DNA of 19,233 bases from Phycisphaerales bacterium (lineage in GTDB: Bacteria; Pseudomonadota; Gammaproteobacteria; Competibacterales; Competibacteraceae). A model generated the notes under the pieces. It was not told the origin of the DNA. It worked only from the letters and a program-made list of their open reading frames with translations, and did not search any database. The stretch is taken from assembly GCA_014879435.1 (NCBI GenBank), contig JACSSB010000253.1:1-19233 (forward strand). The letters run 5' to 3'. Made by a program: the position numbers and the translations under genes. This document shows, piece by piece, positions 1 through 6,898 of this stretch; positions within the stretch are counted from its first letter, which is position 1; each line of letters begins with the position of its first letter.

Positions 1-626
1 AGCGAACCACTGATGATCGCGAGCCATCGTGGCCAGGTATTTATCGCCTGCTCCAATTGATGCCAGGATGCGGAGTTCAGATCCGCCCATACCACCGCGT
101 CCTGAGTCGGTATTCCGATCTTCATGCCGTTCGGTATGGGCTGGGTCTCGGGTAATTCCGAAAATTTCACGGACACTTCCAAACGGCCAGGCACCAGATT
201 TTCTCGTGGAATAGGGGTGTCGCTAGGCGGCATGGCCGCGCTAGCCGATTTGGAGTGCTTTTGCAGCGACATTCTGGCTAATTTGACATCCTGTTCGGTG
301 ACCGCTCCTGCGGGCTGACCATTCAGATCGATACGAATCGCACCCACTTTCATCGCCCGATGGTAATTCAAGCGGTCGCAATAGGCCCCCAACGCTCGAC
401 GGACCCGTGCACGATCATGGCCATCAGCGATGATGTCGTTGTGGATGCCAATCTTCAGCGGTTTCGGTTTACTCCAGTCAAAACAGCTTGGATACAGCTC
501 TTCTAGTGGCAGCCGCTCCAGAGGTGGAGAAGGCTCCTGGGGCGGAGAAAGTTCCTGGGAGGGAGAAAGCTCTTGGAGGGATGAGCTGTTCTGGGATGAA
601 TGAGTGTCGGGCATCACGGGCATCAT
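1..626 (-). CDS. ProQ/FinO-domain RNA-binding protein (partial, C-terminus outside window)
   Basis: I translated this frame by hand; it is open to the left edge. Residues about 40-125 resemble the ProQ/FinO RNA chaperone fold: a LEELYPSCFDW start, PLKIGIHNDII, RRALGAYCDRLNYHRAM, and a RIDLNGQPAG turn before TEQDVKLAR. ProQ-family proteins bind structured sRNAs and mRNA 3' ends. The first ~38 residues are Ser/Pro/Gln/Glu-rich with a hexapeptide repeat and are probably disordered. After the FinO domain comes a linker and a second conserved-looking segment ending in a Trp-rich TWPRWLAIISG stretch, then the window edge. The start is uncertain: ATG 626, ATG 623 and ATG 614 are in frame without a good ribosome site, while TTG at 647 has GGAG five bases upstream. 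Divergent from the cysteine hydrolase gene. The family call is confident; E. coli ProQ-like function is not established. Confidence 0.8.
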   Translation of the reverse strand, partial: MMPVMPDTHSSQNSSSLQELSPSQELSPPQEPSPPLERLPLEELYPSCFDWSKPKPLKIGIHNDIIADGHDRARVRRALGAYCDRLNYHRAMKVGAIRIDLNGQPAGAVTEQDVKLARMSLQKHSKSASAAMPPSDTPIPRENLVPGRLEVSVKFSELPETQPIPNGMKIGIPTQDAVVWADLNSASWHQLEQAINTWPRWLAIISGS

Positions 627-786
627 TGGATTAGGATTCTTGTGCAAACTGACTCCAGTGTATCGTATAGGATCAGTATCTGCATGGGAGTAGGCGTATT
701 AATCCCACGCGAAATCTATGAATGTGTCAGATCTAACTTCACAGTTTTGAGCAGTTCATCAGCCAATCTCTTTGAGGAAATTCCTC

Positions 787-1584
787 ATGTCTCTCGAATT
801 TTTGATCATCGATCCGCAAAATGATTTTAGCGATACGCCGGACGCGGCGTTGCCAGTAACAGGGGCCGGGGCGGATGCCGAACGCTTGGCGCATCTGCTG
901 GAGCGGTTGCGTGACCGCATCGACCACATTCATGTCACGCTCGATACCCATCAACTGGTGGATATCTCCCATCCACTATTTTGGGTCGATGCCGCTGGTC
1001 AGCCGCCACCCTCTTTTACCCAGATCGGTGTGAGCGATATCGAAACAGGTATCTGGCGGACTTTCGATCCGCGTAGCCAGCAACGGGCGCGGACTTACAT
1101 CCAAGCGTTGCACGATAACGGTCGCTACCAACTGACTATCTGGCCACCGCACTGTTTGGTCGGTACCTGGGGCCATAATGTGATGCCCGTGGTGGCCAAA
1201 GCATTGCGCACTTGGGAAGAAACCCGATTCGCACGGGTGGATTATGTGAACAAGGGGCAAAATCCCTGGACCGAGCACTATTCGGCGATCAAGGCGGATG
1301 TGCCTGATCGAGATGATCCCAATACCCAGATCAACCGGCGCTTGATCGAGGCGTTGGAACATGCCGATATGGTGGCGCTGTCCGGTCAGGCGCTCTCACA
1401 CTGCGTCGCCAACACGGTCCGGGATATCGCTGATGCTTTTAACCCGGAGAACATCCGCAAGCTGGTATTGATCGCGGATACCAGCTCATCGGTGCCCGGC
1501 TTTGAGGCGTTGGGCCAGCAGTTCGTAGCCGATATGCAAAAGCGCGGCATGCGGACGGTCAAGGCAGCAGATTTTCTGGTCTGA
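787..1584 (+). CDS. Nicotinamidase-like cysteine hydrolase (isochorismatase superfamily)
   Basis: A 265-residue cytoplasmic enzyme of the isochorismatase/nicotinamidase superfamily. All expected catalytic parts are visible. The triad is D9 in LIIDPQNDF, K156 in YVNKGQNPW and C206 in LSGQALSHCVANT. PncA-type metal ligands are D53 and H55 in LDTHQLVD and H122 in WPPHCLVGTWG. The WPPHC motif resembles the WPxHC of true nicotinamidases, so conversion of nicotinamide to nicotinate in NAD salvage is the best guess. The protein is about 50 residues longer than E. coli PncA, with an extra segment near residues 66-110, so another amide substrate is possible. ATG 787 is chosen because GAGGA at 774-778 gives a good ribosome site; an in-frame TTG at 772 overlaps that site. 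Convergent with the next gene, with only 32 bases between the stops. Confidence 0.82.
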   Translation: MSLEFLIIDPQNDFSDTPDAALPVTGAGADAERLAHLLERLRDRIDHIHVTLDTHQLVDISHPLFWVDAAGQPPPSFTQIGVSDIETGIWRTFDPRSQQRARTYIQALHDNGRYQLTIWPPHCLVGTWGHNVMPVVAKALRTWEETRFARVDYVNKGQNPWTEHYSAIKADVPDRDDPNTQINRRLIEALEHADMVALSGQALSHCVANTVRDIADAFNPENIRKLVLIADTSSSVPGFEALGQQFVADMQKRGMRTVKAADFLV

Positions 1585-1616
1585 GGGCAGGCGGCTCAGG
1601 CGGCTCGTTGAGATGA

Positions 1617-2093
1617 TCAGAAAAACTGCAGATAGGTTTCCAGCACCTTGAGGGTATAGCTGCTGGTTGCGCCTTCGCGGTATTGCTGCGGGTCTCCAGT
1701 CATCCACCAAGCGGCGGCGCGCTGTACCGCGACGATTTCATTTTGGTTGCTGGCTGTAAATTGTTCGCGCAATACCGGTCCCATCACGCAGACCAACACC
1801 TGACGGGCCAGATCCTCATCGGCGGCGAACTGCTCTGGGGTAATTTCCCGATTCAGGCAACGCTGTGACCAGCGCGTGATATTGTCTGGTTTAACCTGCC
1901 AGTCGCTGTACAGCCCGCTACTGTGCTCTTGTGGCGCCGACAGGCGTAACGCCTCAACCAAAGCTTCCACTTTGAGATCGGAGATTTGTGCCTGGGCAAC
2001 CGCTATCAAAGCCCAGAACAGTAGTATGGTCCCCCATAGCGGGCGTGACGACAGGGTGAGTGGAGTCCCGGTGGTGCGATCAGTACGAGTCAT
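1617..2093 (-). CDS. Small secreted protein of unknown function
   Basis: I do not recognise this 158-residue protein. It starts with a polar Arg/Thr-rich stretch, then a hydrophobic core (WGTILLFWALIAVAQAQ) that looks like a Sec signal peptide cleaved near AQA|Q. The mature part of about 120 residues is soluble, probably helical and Trp-containing. It has two cysteines (in SQRCLNRE and VLVCVMGP) that could form a periplasmic disulfide. ATG 2093 is preferred over the upstream in-frame ATG at 2114 because a purine-rich GAGAGAAAG sits just before it. It lies 47 bases downstream of comM/yifB on the same strand and may be the last gene of that transcript. Nothing links it functionally to ComM. Confidence 0.65.
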   Translation of the reverse strand: MTRTDRTTGTPLTLSSRPLWGTILLFWALIAVAQAQISDLKVEALVEALRLSAPQEHSSGLYSDWQVKPDNITRWSQRCLNREITPEQFAADEDLARQVLVCVMGPVLREQFTASNQNEIVAVQRAAAWWMTGDPQQYREGATSSYTLKVLETYLQFF

Positions 2094-2140
2094 GAGCTTT
2101 CTCTCGCGGTGCATAGAGCAAGGGGTCGAACGATGTTGGG

Positions 2141-3652
2141 CTAGCGCGCCAAGCTCCGGTCCAGCGCGCGATAGCTGATGGCTTCGGTGAGATGTGGGGT
2201 TTTGATCCCGTCGCTACCCGCCAGATCGGCGATGGTCCGGGCCACTTTTAGAATGCGGTGGTAGGCACGCGGCGACAGTCCCAACCGCTCTAGTGCTTGT
2301 TCCAGCAGGCGATAATCCGCATCGCTCAGGGCACAGTGCCGCTCGATCTCGCGGGTACGCAAGGCGCTGTTGGGCTTTCCGGCTCGCTGTAGTTGCCGTT
2401 CGTAAGCGGCGCAGACCCGCACTCGGACCGTAGCGCTGTTTTCTTCAGGCACATCCCCACGCAAAATCCGATGTGCCAACCGAGGCACCTCGATGTGTAG
2501 GTCAATGCGATCCAGCAATGGCCCTGATACCCGCGCCCGATAGCGCCGCACCTGCTCCTGGCCGCAAGCACAGCGTCGTTCGGCATCGCCCAGATAACCA
2601 CAAGGACAGGGATTCATGGCGGCCACCAACTGAAATCGTGCTGGGAAATCGGCTTGGCGCGCAGCACGGGAGATGGTGATATGTCCAGATTCCATCGGCT
2701 CGCGCAGTACTTCCAGCACCCGTCGGTCATACTCCGGCAGCTCGTCTAGGAACAACACGCCATGGTGAGCCATCGAGATCTCACCGGGTCGTGGTAGCCC
2801 TCCGCCACCCACCAATGCTACCGCCGAGGCGGTGTGGTGCGGTGCGCGAAACGGTCGTGTTCCCCACTGCCGCAAGTCCAATCCTTGGGCGCTGATAGAA
2901 GCAATAGCGGCGGTTTCCAATGCCTCGATCTCGCCCAGCGGCGGCATGATGCCAGGCAATCGGCTGGCGAGCATGGTCTTGCCGGTGCCGGGTGGACCGA
3001 TCAACAACAGGTTATGACCACCAGCAGCGGCGATTTCCAGTGCGCGCTTGGCGTGTTGCTGACCACGTACATCGCCCAGATCTCGCTCCAGAAAGGGTTC
3101 TGGTTCCGGCCGCGGGGGGGGATGTGCGGGTTGCAGGGCGGTGCCAGTATTCAGTTGTTGGCAAACTTCCAGCAAATGCGCCGCTCCCAGAACGGTTGCA
3201 CCACCCGCCAGTAGCGCCTCGGCAGCATTGCTGGCCGCTACTAGCAGAGTGCGCCCGGCGTCACGGCAGGCCAACGCCGCTGGCAATACCCCGCGCACGC
3301 CACGCAGCTCACCGCCTAGCGCCAGCTCACCGAGGCATTCGTACTGCCCCAGACGTTCGCGGCTGATCTGGCCAGAAGCCGCCAAAATACCCAATGCAAT
3401 CGGTAGATCGAAGCGACCGCCTTCCTTGGGTAAATCGGCTGGTGCCAGGTTGATGGTGATGCGGCGGCTGGGAAATTCGAAGTGGCTATTGAGGATGGCG
3501 CCACGTACCCGGTCTTTGCTTTCCTTCACTGCCGCTTCCGGCAGGCCAACGATGAACAGCCCCGGTAGGCCGGTGGACAAATGAACTTCCACGCTGACCG
3601 GCGGTGCATCGATGCCGACTTGAGCGCGAGTGTGAACAATGGCGAGCGACAT
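2141..3652 (-). CDS. comM: Mg-chelatase-like AAA+ ATPase ComM/YifB
   Basis: A full-length 503-residue YifB/ComM family protein. The N-terminal ~170 residues form the Lon/S5-like domain typical of the family (GLPGLFIVGLPEAAVKESKD, LPKEGGRFDLPIALGIL). The AAA+ core has Walker A GPPGTGKT at 219-226 and Walker B LFLDELPE at 300-307. A cysteine cluster follows (CPCG at 349-352 and CAC at 361-363), and the Mg-chelatase C-terminal domain is complete. In naturally transformable bacteria ComM is a hexameric helicase that promotes branch migration during integration of incoming DNA; many non-competent bacteria also keep it, so competence does not follow. ATG 3652 has a GGA about seven bases upstream. 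It lies 178 bases downstream of ubiK on the same strand; co-transcription is possible. Confidence 0.93.
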   Translation of the reverse strand: MSLAIVHTRAQVGIDAPPVSVEVHLSTGLPGLFIVGLPEAAVKESKDRVRGAILNSHFEFPSRRITINLAPADLPKEGGRFDLPIALGILAASGQISRERLGQYECLGELALGGELRGVRGVLPAALACRDAGRTLLVAASNAAEALLAGGATVLGAAHLLEVCQQLNTGTALQPAHPPPRPEPEPFLERDLGDVRGQQHAKRALEIAAAGGHNLLLIGPPGTGKTMLASRLPGIMPPLGEIEALETAAIASISAQGLDLRQWGTRPFRAPHHTASAVALVGGGGLPRPGEISMAHHGVLFLDELPEYDRRVLEVLREPMESGHITISRAARQADFPARFQLVAAMNPCPCGYLGDAERRCACGQEQVRRYRARVSGPLLDRIDLHIEVPRLAHRILRGDVPEENSATVRVRVCAAYERQLQRAGKPNSALRTREIERHCALSDADYRLLEQALERLGLSPRAYHRILKVARTIADLAGSDGIKTPHLTEAISYRALDRSLAR

Positions 3653-3719
3653 GGGAATTCCGCGAGCCGCTAGGGATGGCCGTCAAACGGTGGATCAGGT
3701 TGGGATAACGGTCGCTGAA

Positions 3720-3750
3720 ACCGCCGTGCACCATTAGAGTGCATGGCGGT
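3720..3750. other. Inverted repeat in the ubiK-comM gap
   Basis: A 12-base arm ACCGCCGTGCAC and its near-complement GTGCATGGCGGT flank a 7-base loop. Pairing is complete in plus-strand RNA with one G-U wobble; minus-strand RNA has an A-C mismatch. No T-run follows on either side, so it is not a convincing terminator. It could be an mRNA processing or stability hairpin, or a DNA-level site between the two genes. Confidence 0.4.
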
Positions 3751-3830
3751 ACAGCGATAGAGGCCCGTTATGAAAGGAGTGCGCCATTTCGTTGCGCCGC
3801 CTCGTGGTGGTAGGGGAAAAATCACTGATG

Positions 3831-4133
3831 TCAGTGTTCATCTTCTCCGGGTTCAGCCGATTTTTCTGCGGATTTACGCCGTTTACCACTCGCAGTTTTA
3901 TTTTCCAGCTCAGCGACTTGTTTCTCCAGTGCCTCCAGCTTAGCACGAGTCCGGGCCAGCACGGCTTGTTGTACGTCGAATTCCTCACGCGTCACCAGAT
4001 CCAGTTTGGAGAAGGCCGCTTGCAGCGCCACATGGAGGTTTTTTTCCATCTCCGCCTGAAATTGGCGAAAGCCGGGTGGCAGCGCTTCGGTCAAGCGTTT
4101 GGCCAAGTCGTCAAAGCTTTTGGGGTCGATCAT
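3831..4133 (-). CDS. ubiK: UbiK, ubiquinone biosynthesis accessory factor (BMFP/YqiC family)
   Basis: A 100-residue protein of the UbiK (formerly YqiC, BMFP-domain) family. It begins MIDPKSFDDLAKRLTEALPP, continues with an amphipathic helix (FRQFQAEMEKNLHVALQAAF) and the conserved FSKLDLVTREEFDVQ segment. A coiled coil at about 50-80 (LARTRAKLEALEKQVAELE) follows, then a charged Lys/Glu tail. UbiK trimerises, binds UbiJ and supports aerobic ubiquinone synthesis in the soluble Ubi complex. ATG 4133 is chosen over the upstream in-frame ATG at 4163 because a strong GGAGGT lies six bases before it. The gene is divergent from the glnK operon, so the gap between them holds promoters for both. Confidence 0.9.
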   Translation of the reverse strand: MIDPKSFDDLAKRLTEALPPGFRQFQAEMEKNLHVALQAAFSKLDLVTREEFDVQQAVLARTRAKLEALEKQVAELENKTASGKRRKSAEKSAEPGEDEH

Positions 4134-4208
4134 CACCGTACCTCCGTATTGAGGGATTGCCATTATTTAAGTTTAACGGGATTTCAAGGTTTATGTGTCT
4201 CGCTTCGA

Positions 4209-4225
4209 TGCACAAAAATAGTGCA
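4209..4225. promoter_or_regulatory. NtrC (NRI) binding site, predicted
   Basis: The 17-bp palindrome TGCACAAAAATAGTGCA matches 12 of the 14 defined positions of the enteric NtrC consensus TGCACCA-N3-TGGTGCA. Its centre is about 128 bases upstream of the start point predicted from the sigma-54 element, a normal enhancer distance. A further half-site (GGTGC at 4232-4236) lies just downstream but is not spaced as a full second site. Confidence 0.72.
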
Positions 4226-4246
4226 ATACGGGGTGCTCGCGCCCGG

Positions 4247-4259
4247 CTACGGATTGATA
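4247..4259 (-). promoter_or_regulatory. IHF-like binding site
   Basis: On the minus strand the 13 bases TATCAATCCGTAG match WATCAR-N4-TTR with one mismatch. An A/T-rich stretch (4260-4272) lies on the 5' side, as seen at strong IHF sites. It sits between the NtrC-like site and the sigma-54 promoter, where IHF bending would bring the activator to the polymerase. This is consensus matching only. Confidence 0.5.
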
Positions 4260-4318
4260 AATGAAAAAAATTGCTAGGATTTAAATATAACTAATTGTTT
4301 TTAATAATTATATTAGGG

Positions 4319-4334
4319 TGGCACGCGATATGCT
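4319..4334 (+). promoter_or_regulatory. Sigma-54 (RpoN) promoter of the glnK-amtB operon
   Basis: TGGCACG-CGAT-ATGC matches the sigma-54 consensus TGGCACG-N4-TTGC except for one T to A change. The invariant GG (4320-4321) and GC (4332-4333) are exactly 10 bases apart. The inferred start point is near 4345, giving a leader of about 105 bases before the first PII gene. An AT-rich stretch precedes it. Confidence 0.8.
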
Positions 4335-4352
4335 TTTAGATGAACACATCGC

Positions 4353-4370
4353 ACCGTCAGCACTGACGGT
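4353..4370 (+). other. Perfect inverted repeat at the 5' end of the glnK leader
   Basis: ACCGTCAG-CA-CTGACGGT is a perfect 8-bp inverted repeat. It starts about 8 bases after the inferred sigma-54 start point. In RNA it would form a 5'-terminal hairpin with an effective 4-base loop. With no T-run it is not a terminator. It could stabilise the mRNA 5' end or be an operator. Confidence 0.45.
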
Positions 4371-4449
4371 TGCAAACCGTCCAGACGCACGAAATAACAG
4401 ACCGCGCCCCGCTGGGGTGTCCCAAGCCATGCATAGGAGATTTTGATCG

Positions 4450-4788
4450 ATGAAACTGATCACCGCGGTTATCAAGCCATTCAAACTGGATGATGTCCGG
4501 GAAGCACTTTCAGAGGTGGGCGCACAAGGTATCACGGTGACCGAAGTGAAGGGTTTCGGTCGGCAAAAGGGCCATACCGAACTGTATCGAGGCGCGGAGT
4601 ATGTGGTGGATTTTCTGCCCAAGATCAAGATCGAGGTGGGTGTGACCGACGAGCTGGCAGACCGAGTGGTCGAGGTGATTTCTGATGCCGCCAACACGGG
4701 CAAAGTGGGCGACGGTAAGATTTTCATTTTCGATTTGGACAACGCCGTTCGCATCCGTACCGGCGAGTCTGGGGCAAATGCGTTGTGA
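4450..4788 (+). CDS. glnK: PII signal-transduction protein, first copy (GlnK/GlnB family)
   Basis: A 112-residue PII protein, the standard length. The T-loop RQKGHTELYRGAEYVVDF carries Tyr51, the residue uridylylated by GlnD. The nucleotide-binding B-loop (TGKVGDGKIF, about 83-92) and the C-terminal RIRTGE are intact. PII trimers bind ATP/ADP and 2-oxoglutarate and control AmtB, NtrB/NtrC and glutamine synthetase adenylylation. Position directly before amtB under a sigma-54 promoter argues for glnK. Residues Thr43 and Asp54 are those of E. coli GlnB rather than GlnK, so the name rests on context. The ribosome site AGGAGA (4435-4440) is nine bases before ATG 4450. It is about 79% identical by hand count to the second copy after amtB. 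Confidence 0.93.
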   Translation: MKLITAVIKPFKLDDVREALSEVGAQGITVTEVKGFGRQKGHTELYRGAEYVVDFLPKIKIEVGVTDELADRVVEVISDAANTGKVGDGKIFIFDLDNAVRIRTGESGANAL

Positions 4789-4942
4789 GGGTATGTGTGT
4801 CGGTAGGGTCTTGAATCGTATGGCATGGTGGCTTGCTTGCGGGCAACGCCGTGCATGGGTTTAGCGGCCGTTGTTTATCCACGAAGAGTCCACTCCCAAT
4901 TTATTGATTTCCTTCGTTTTCAATTCCAGGAGAATTTTAGTA

Positions 4943-6289
4943 ATGACAAGAACGATACAAACAGCAAAGAACGGTGGTTTGCTGCTGCTGATGTCCGCAC
5001 TGCTGCTACCTGCGTTGGCGTTAGCTCAGGAAGCAGCACCGCCGACCTTGGATTCGGGGGATACCGCCTGGATGTTGACCTCCACCGCCTTGGTACTGTT
5101 TATGACCATTCCCGGCCTGTCGCTGTTTTACGCCGGTATGGTGCGCGCCAAGAACGTACTGTCGGTGATGATGCAATGCTTTGCTATCACCGCGCTGATG
5201 ACCGTGCTATGGACGATTTATGGCTATAGCATGGCGTTTGATACGACCGGGATGACCAAGGAAGCCATCAATCTCTATACCTTCGTTGGCGGTCTTGGCA
5301 AAGCCTTTCTGAGTGGGATCAGTCGCGATAGCTTGACTGCGACCATACCGGAAACTCTGTTCGTCACTTTCCAGATGACCTTCGCGATCATCACCCCCGC
5401 GCTGATCGTTGGTGCTTTCGCCGAACGGATGAAGTTCTCGGCCTTATTGCTGTTCATGGCGATCTGGTTCACTGTCGTTTACGCCCCGGTTGCTCACATG
5501 GTATGGGGGGGTAATGGCGCATTGATGTGGGATTGGGGTGTGCTGGATTTCGCCGGTGGCACGGTGGTGCATATCAACGCCGGTATCGCCGGATTGGTGG
5601 CCTGTTTGGTGCTCGGCAAGCGTCGCGGTTATCCTACGACTGCCATGCCACCACACAATCTGACCTACACCATCATGGGTGCCTCGATGCTGTGGGTCGG
5701 TTGGTTCGGCTTCAATGCCGGTAGTGCGGTGGCGGCCAATGCCTCGGCGGGTATGGCCATGCTGGTCACTCAGATCGCGACCGCAACGGCAGCACTTAGC
5801 TGGATGTTCGCGGAATGGGTCTCTCACGGTAAGCCCAGCGTGTTGGGCATCGCATCGGGTGCGGTCGCTGGCTTGGTGGCTATTACTCCAGCTTCCGGTA
5901 CAGCGGGCCCGATGGGCGCGTTGCTGATCGGTGTTGCGTCTGGTGTCGTCTGTTTCCTGGCTTCCACCAAGCTAAAACGGATACTGGGCTATGACGATTC
6001 GCTTGACGTATTTGGCGTGCATGCGGTGGGCGGTATCATCGGCGCGATCCTGACCGGCCTGTGCGCCGATCTTAGCCTGGGTGGCGCGGGTCTGGTCGAA
6101 GGTATGACCGTTGGTGGCCAGTTGTGGGTCCAGACACAGGGCGTTCTGTTCACCGTGGTTTATTCGGGCATTCTAAGCTTCGTGATTCTGAAGATCGTCG
6201 ATGCCGTGATCGGCCTGCGGGTCGCCAGCGAGCAGGAAACCGAAGGTCTGGATATCGCGCTACACGACGAGCGTGGCTACAACTTATAA
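4943..6289 (+). CDS. amtB: Ammonium transporter AmtB
   Basis: A 448-residue Amt/MEP/Rh transporter that conducts ammonium across the inner membrane as a trimer. A signal peptide ends near ALALAQE (residues 24-30), as in E. coli AmtB. The twin pore histidines are H210 (GGTVVHINAG) and H360 (DVFGVHAVGG), 150 residues apart as in E. coli; the conserved aspartate before the first is D202. The cytoplasmic tail, ending in ALHDERGYNL, is the region contacted by GlnK. ATG 4943 is chosen because AGGAGA lies nine bases upstream; the open frame reaches back to 4871 without a ribosome site. The 154-base gap after the first PII gene has no convincing promoter, so transcription from the upstream sigma-54 promoter is likely. 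De-uridylylated PII is expected to block the pore when nitrogen is ample. Confidence 0.95.
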   Translation: MTRTIQTAKNGGLLLLMSALLLPALALAQEAAPPTLDSGDTAWMLTSTALVLFMTIPGLSLFYAGMVRAKNVLSVMMQCFAITALMTVLWTIYGYSMAFDTTGMTKEAINLYTFVGGLGKAFLSGISRDSLTATIPETLFVTFQMTFAIITPALIVGAFAERMKFSALLLFMAIWFTVVYAPVAHMVWGGNGALMWDWGVLDFAGGTVVHINAGIAGLVACLVLGKRRGYPTTAMPPHNLTYTIMGASMLWVGWFGFNAGSAVAANASAGMAMLVTQIATATAALSWMFAEWVSHGKPSVLGIASGAVAGLVAITPASGTAGPMGALLIGVASGVVCFLASTKLKRILGYDDSLDVFGVHAVGGIIGAILTGLCADLSLGGAGLVEGMTVGGQLWVQTQGVLFTVVYSGILSFVILKIVDAVIGLRVASEQETEGLDIALHDERGYNL

Positions 6290-6303
6290 GGTCTGGGGTC
6301 GGC

Positions 6304-6333
6304 GGATACCGAGAATCACAGGACTCGGTGTCC
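6304..6333 (+). other. Hairpin between amtB and the second PII gene
   Basis: GGATACCGAG and CTCGGTGTCC form a 10-bp stem with one U-G wobble around a 10-base loop, starting 15 bases after the amtB stop. No T-run follows. An intercistronic processing or stability hairpin that sets the level of the second PII transcript is plausible. Confidence 0.45.
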
Positions 6334-6421
6334 GTCCATCATCGCACGCAGCCCGGTATTTCGGTTATATTTCCGTGTGGGCATCGTGTTTTTCAAGTCA
6401 AGCGAACGCTAGAGGGTATCC

Positions 6422-6760
6422 ATGAAGCTAGTCACTGCAGTCATCAAACCGTTCAAATTGGACGATGTGCGGGAGGCCCTGTCGGCTATCGGGGTGCAGG
6501 GGATCACCGTGACCGAAGTCAAGGGTTTCGGCCGTCAGAAAGGGCACACCGAGCTATATCGCGGTGCCGAATATGTGGTGGATTTCCTGCCGAAGGTCAA
6601 ATTGGAAATCGCTATAGACGATAGTTTGGTCGATAAGGTGGTGGAAGCGATCTGCTCCACCGCCAATACCGGCAAGATCGGCGACGGCAAGATCTTCATC
6701 TTCGACTTGGAGCGCGCGATTCGAATTCGGACTGGTGAAATCGGTCCCAGCGCGTTGTAA
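6422..6760 (+). CDS. PII signal-transduction protein, second copy (GlnB/GlnK family)
   Basis: A second 112-residue PII protein. Residues 26-58, which include the whole T-loop with Tyr51, are identical to the first copy; the 24 differences lie mostly at residues 59-80 and in the C-terminal tail. The B-loop TGKIGDGKIF and RIRTGE are intact, so it should bind ATP/2-oxoglutarate and be uridylylated. The DNA differs at many silent positions, pointing to an old duplication rather than recent copying. GAGGG about six bases before ATG 6422 serves as ribosome site. The gap after amtB is 132 bases and holds a hairpin but no clear promoter, so it is probably the third gene of the operon. Whether it acts as glnB or glnK cannot be decided from sequence. 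Confidence 0.9.
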   Translation: MKLVTAVIKPFKLDDVREALSAIGVQGITVTEVKGFGRQKGHTELYRGAEYVVDFLPKVKLEIAIDDSLVDKVVEAICSTANTGKIGDGKIFIFDLERAIRIRTGEIGPSAL

Positions 6761-6784
6761 CCGTGCCGTGAGGTGCCTTAGATG

Positions 6785-6818
6785 GGGCGGAGCCGAGCGG
6801 CTTCGCCCTTTGCGTTTT
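6785..6818 (+). terminator. Rho-independent terminator after the PII-amtB-PII operon
   Basis: An 11-bp stem GGGCGGAGCCG / CGGCTTCGCCC with one G-U pair and a very short loop starts 24 bases after the second PII stop. It is followed by TTTGCGTTTT. The stem is strong and GC-rich and the tail is T-rich on the plus strand only, so it ends the rightward operon. Confidence 0.75.
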
Positions 6819-6834
6819 GGCGATAAGCAAACTC

Positions 6835-6854
6835 AACGCGATTCGGCTCGCGTT
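6835..6854 (-). terminator. Possible terminator of the leftward YbaK-HDOD gene
   Basis: A perfect 7-bp inverted repeat AACGCGA / TCGCGTT with a 6-base loop lies about 45 bases beyond the stop of the leftward gene, between the two convergent transcripts. On the minus strand only a short GAGTTTGC follows, so termination here would be weak. Confidence 0.35.
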
Positions 6855-6898
6855 AAAGAGCCATCGCAAACGATCCTTGAAGCGCTGGATAAGGTAAT

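Noticed and set aside
1589..1606. 9-bp tandem duplication AGGCGGCTC just after the cysteine hydrolase stop
   Set aside because: Only two units, in a 32-base convergent gap; no stem-loop or T-run, probably a chance slippage product.
2832..3584. Overlapping plus-strand frames across comM, up to 147 codons
   Set aside because: Antisense to the AAA+ core; no recognisable domain and no ribosome site.
4222..4236. Second NtrC site overlapping the first
   Set aside because: Only the TGCA and GGTGC half-sites match, and their spacing is one base off; I count it as a half-site.
4821..4836. Sigma-54-like TGGCATG...TTGC before amtB
   Set aside because: The GG and GC elements are 11 bases apart instead of 10, and the site lies in a gap where read-through from the upstream sigma-54 promoter explains expression.
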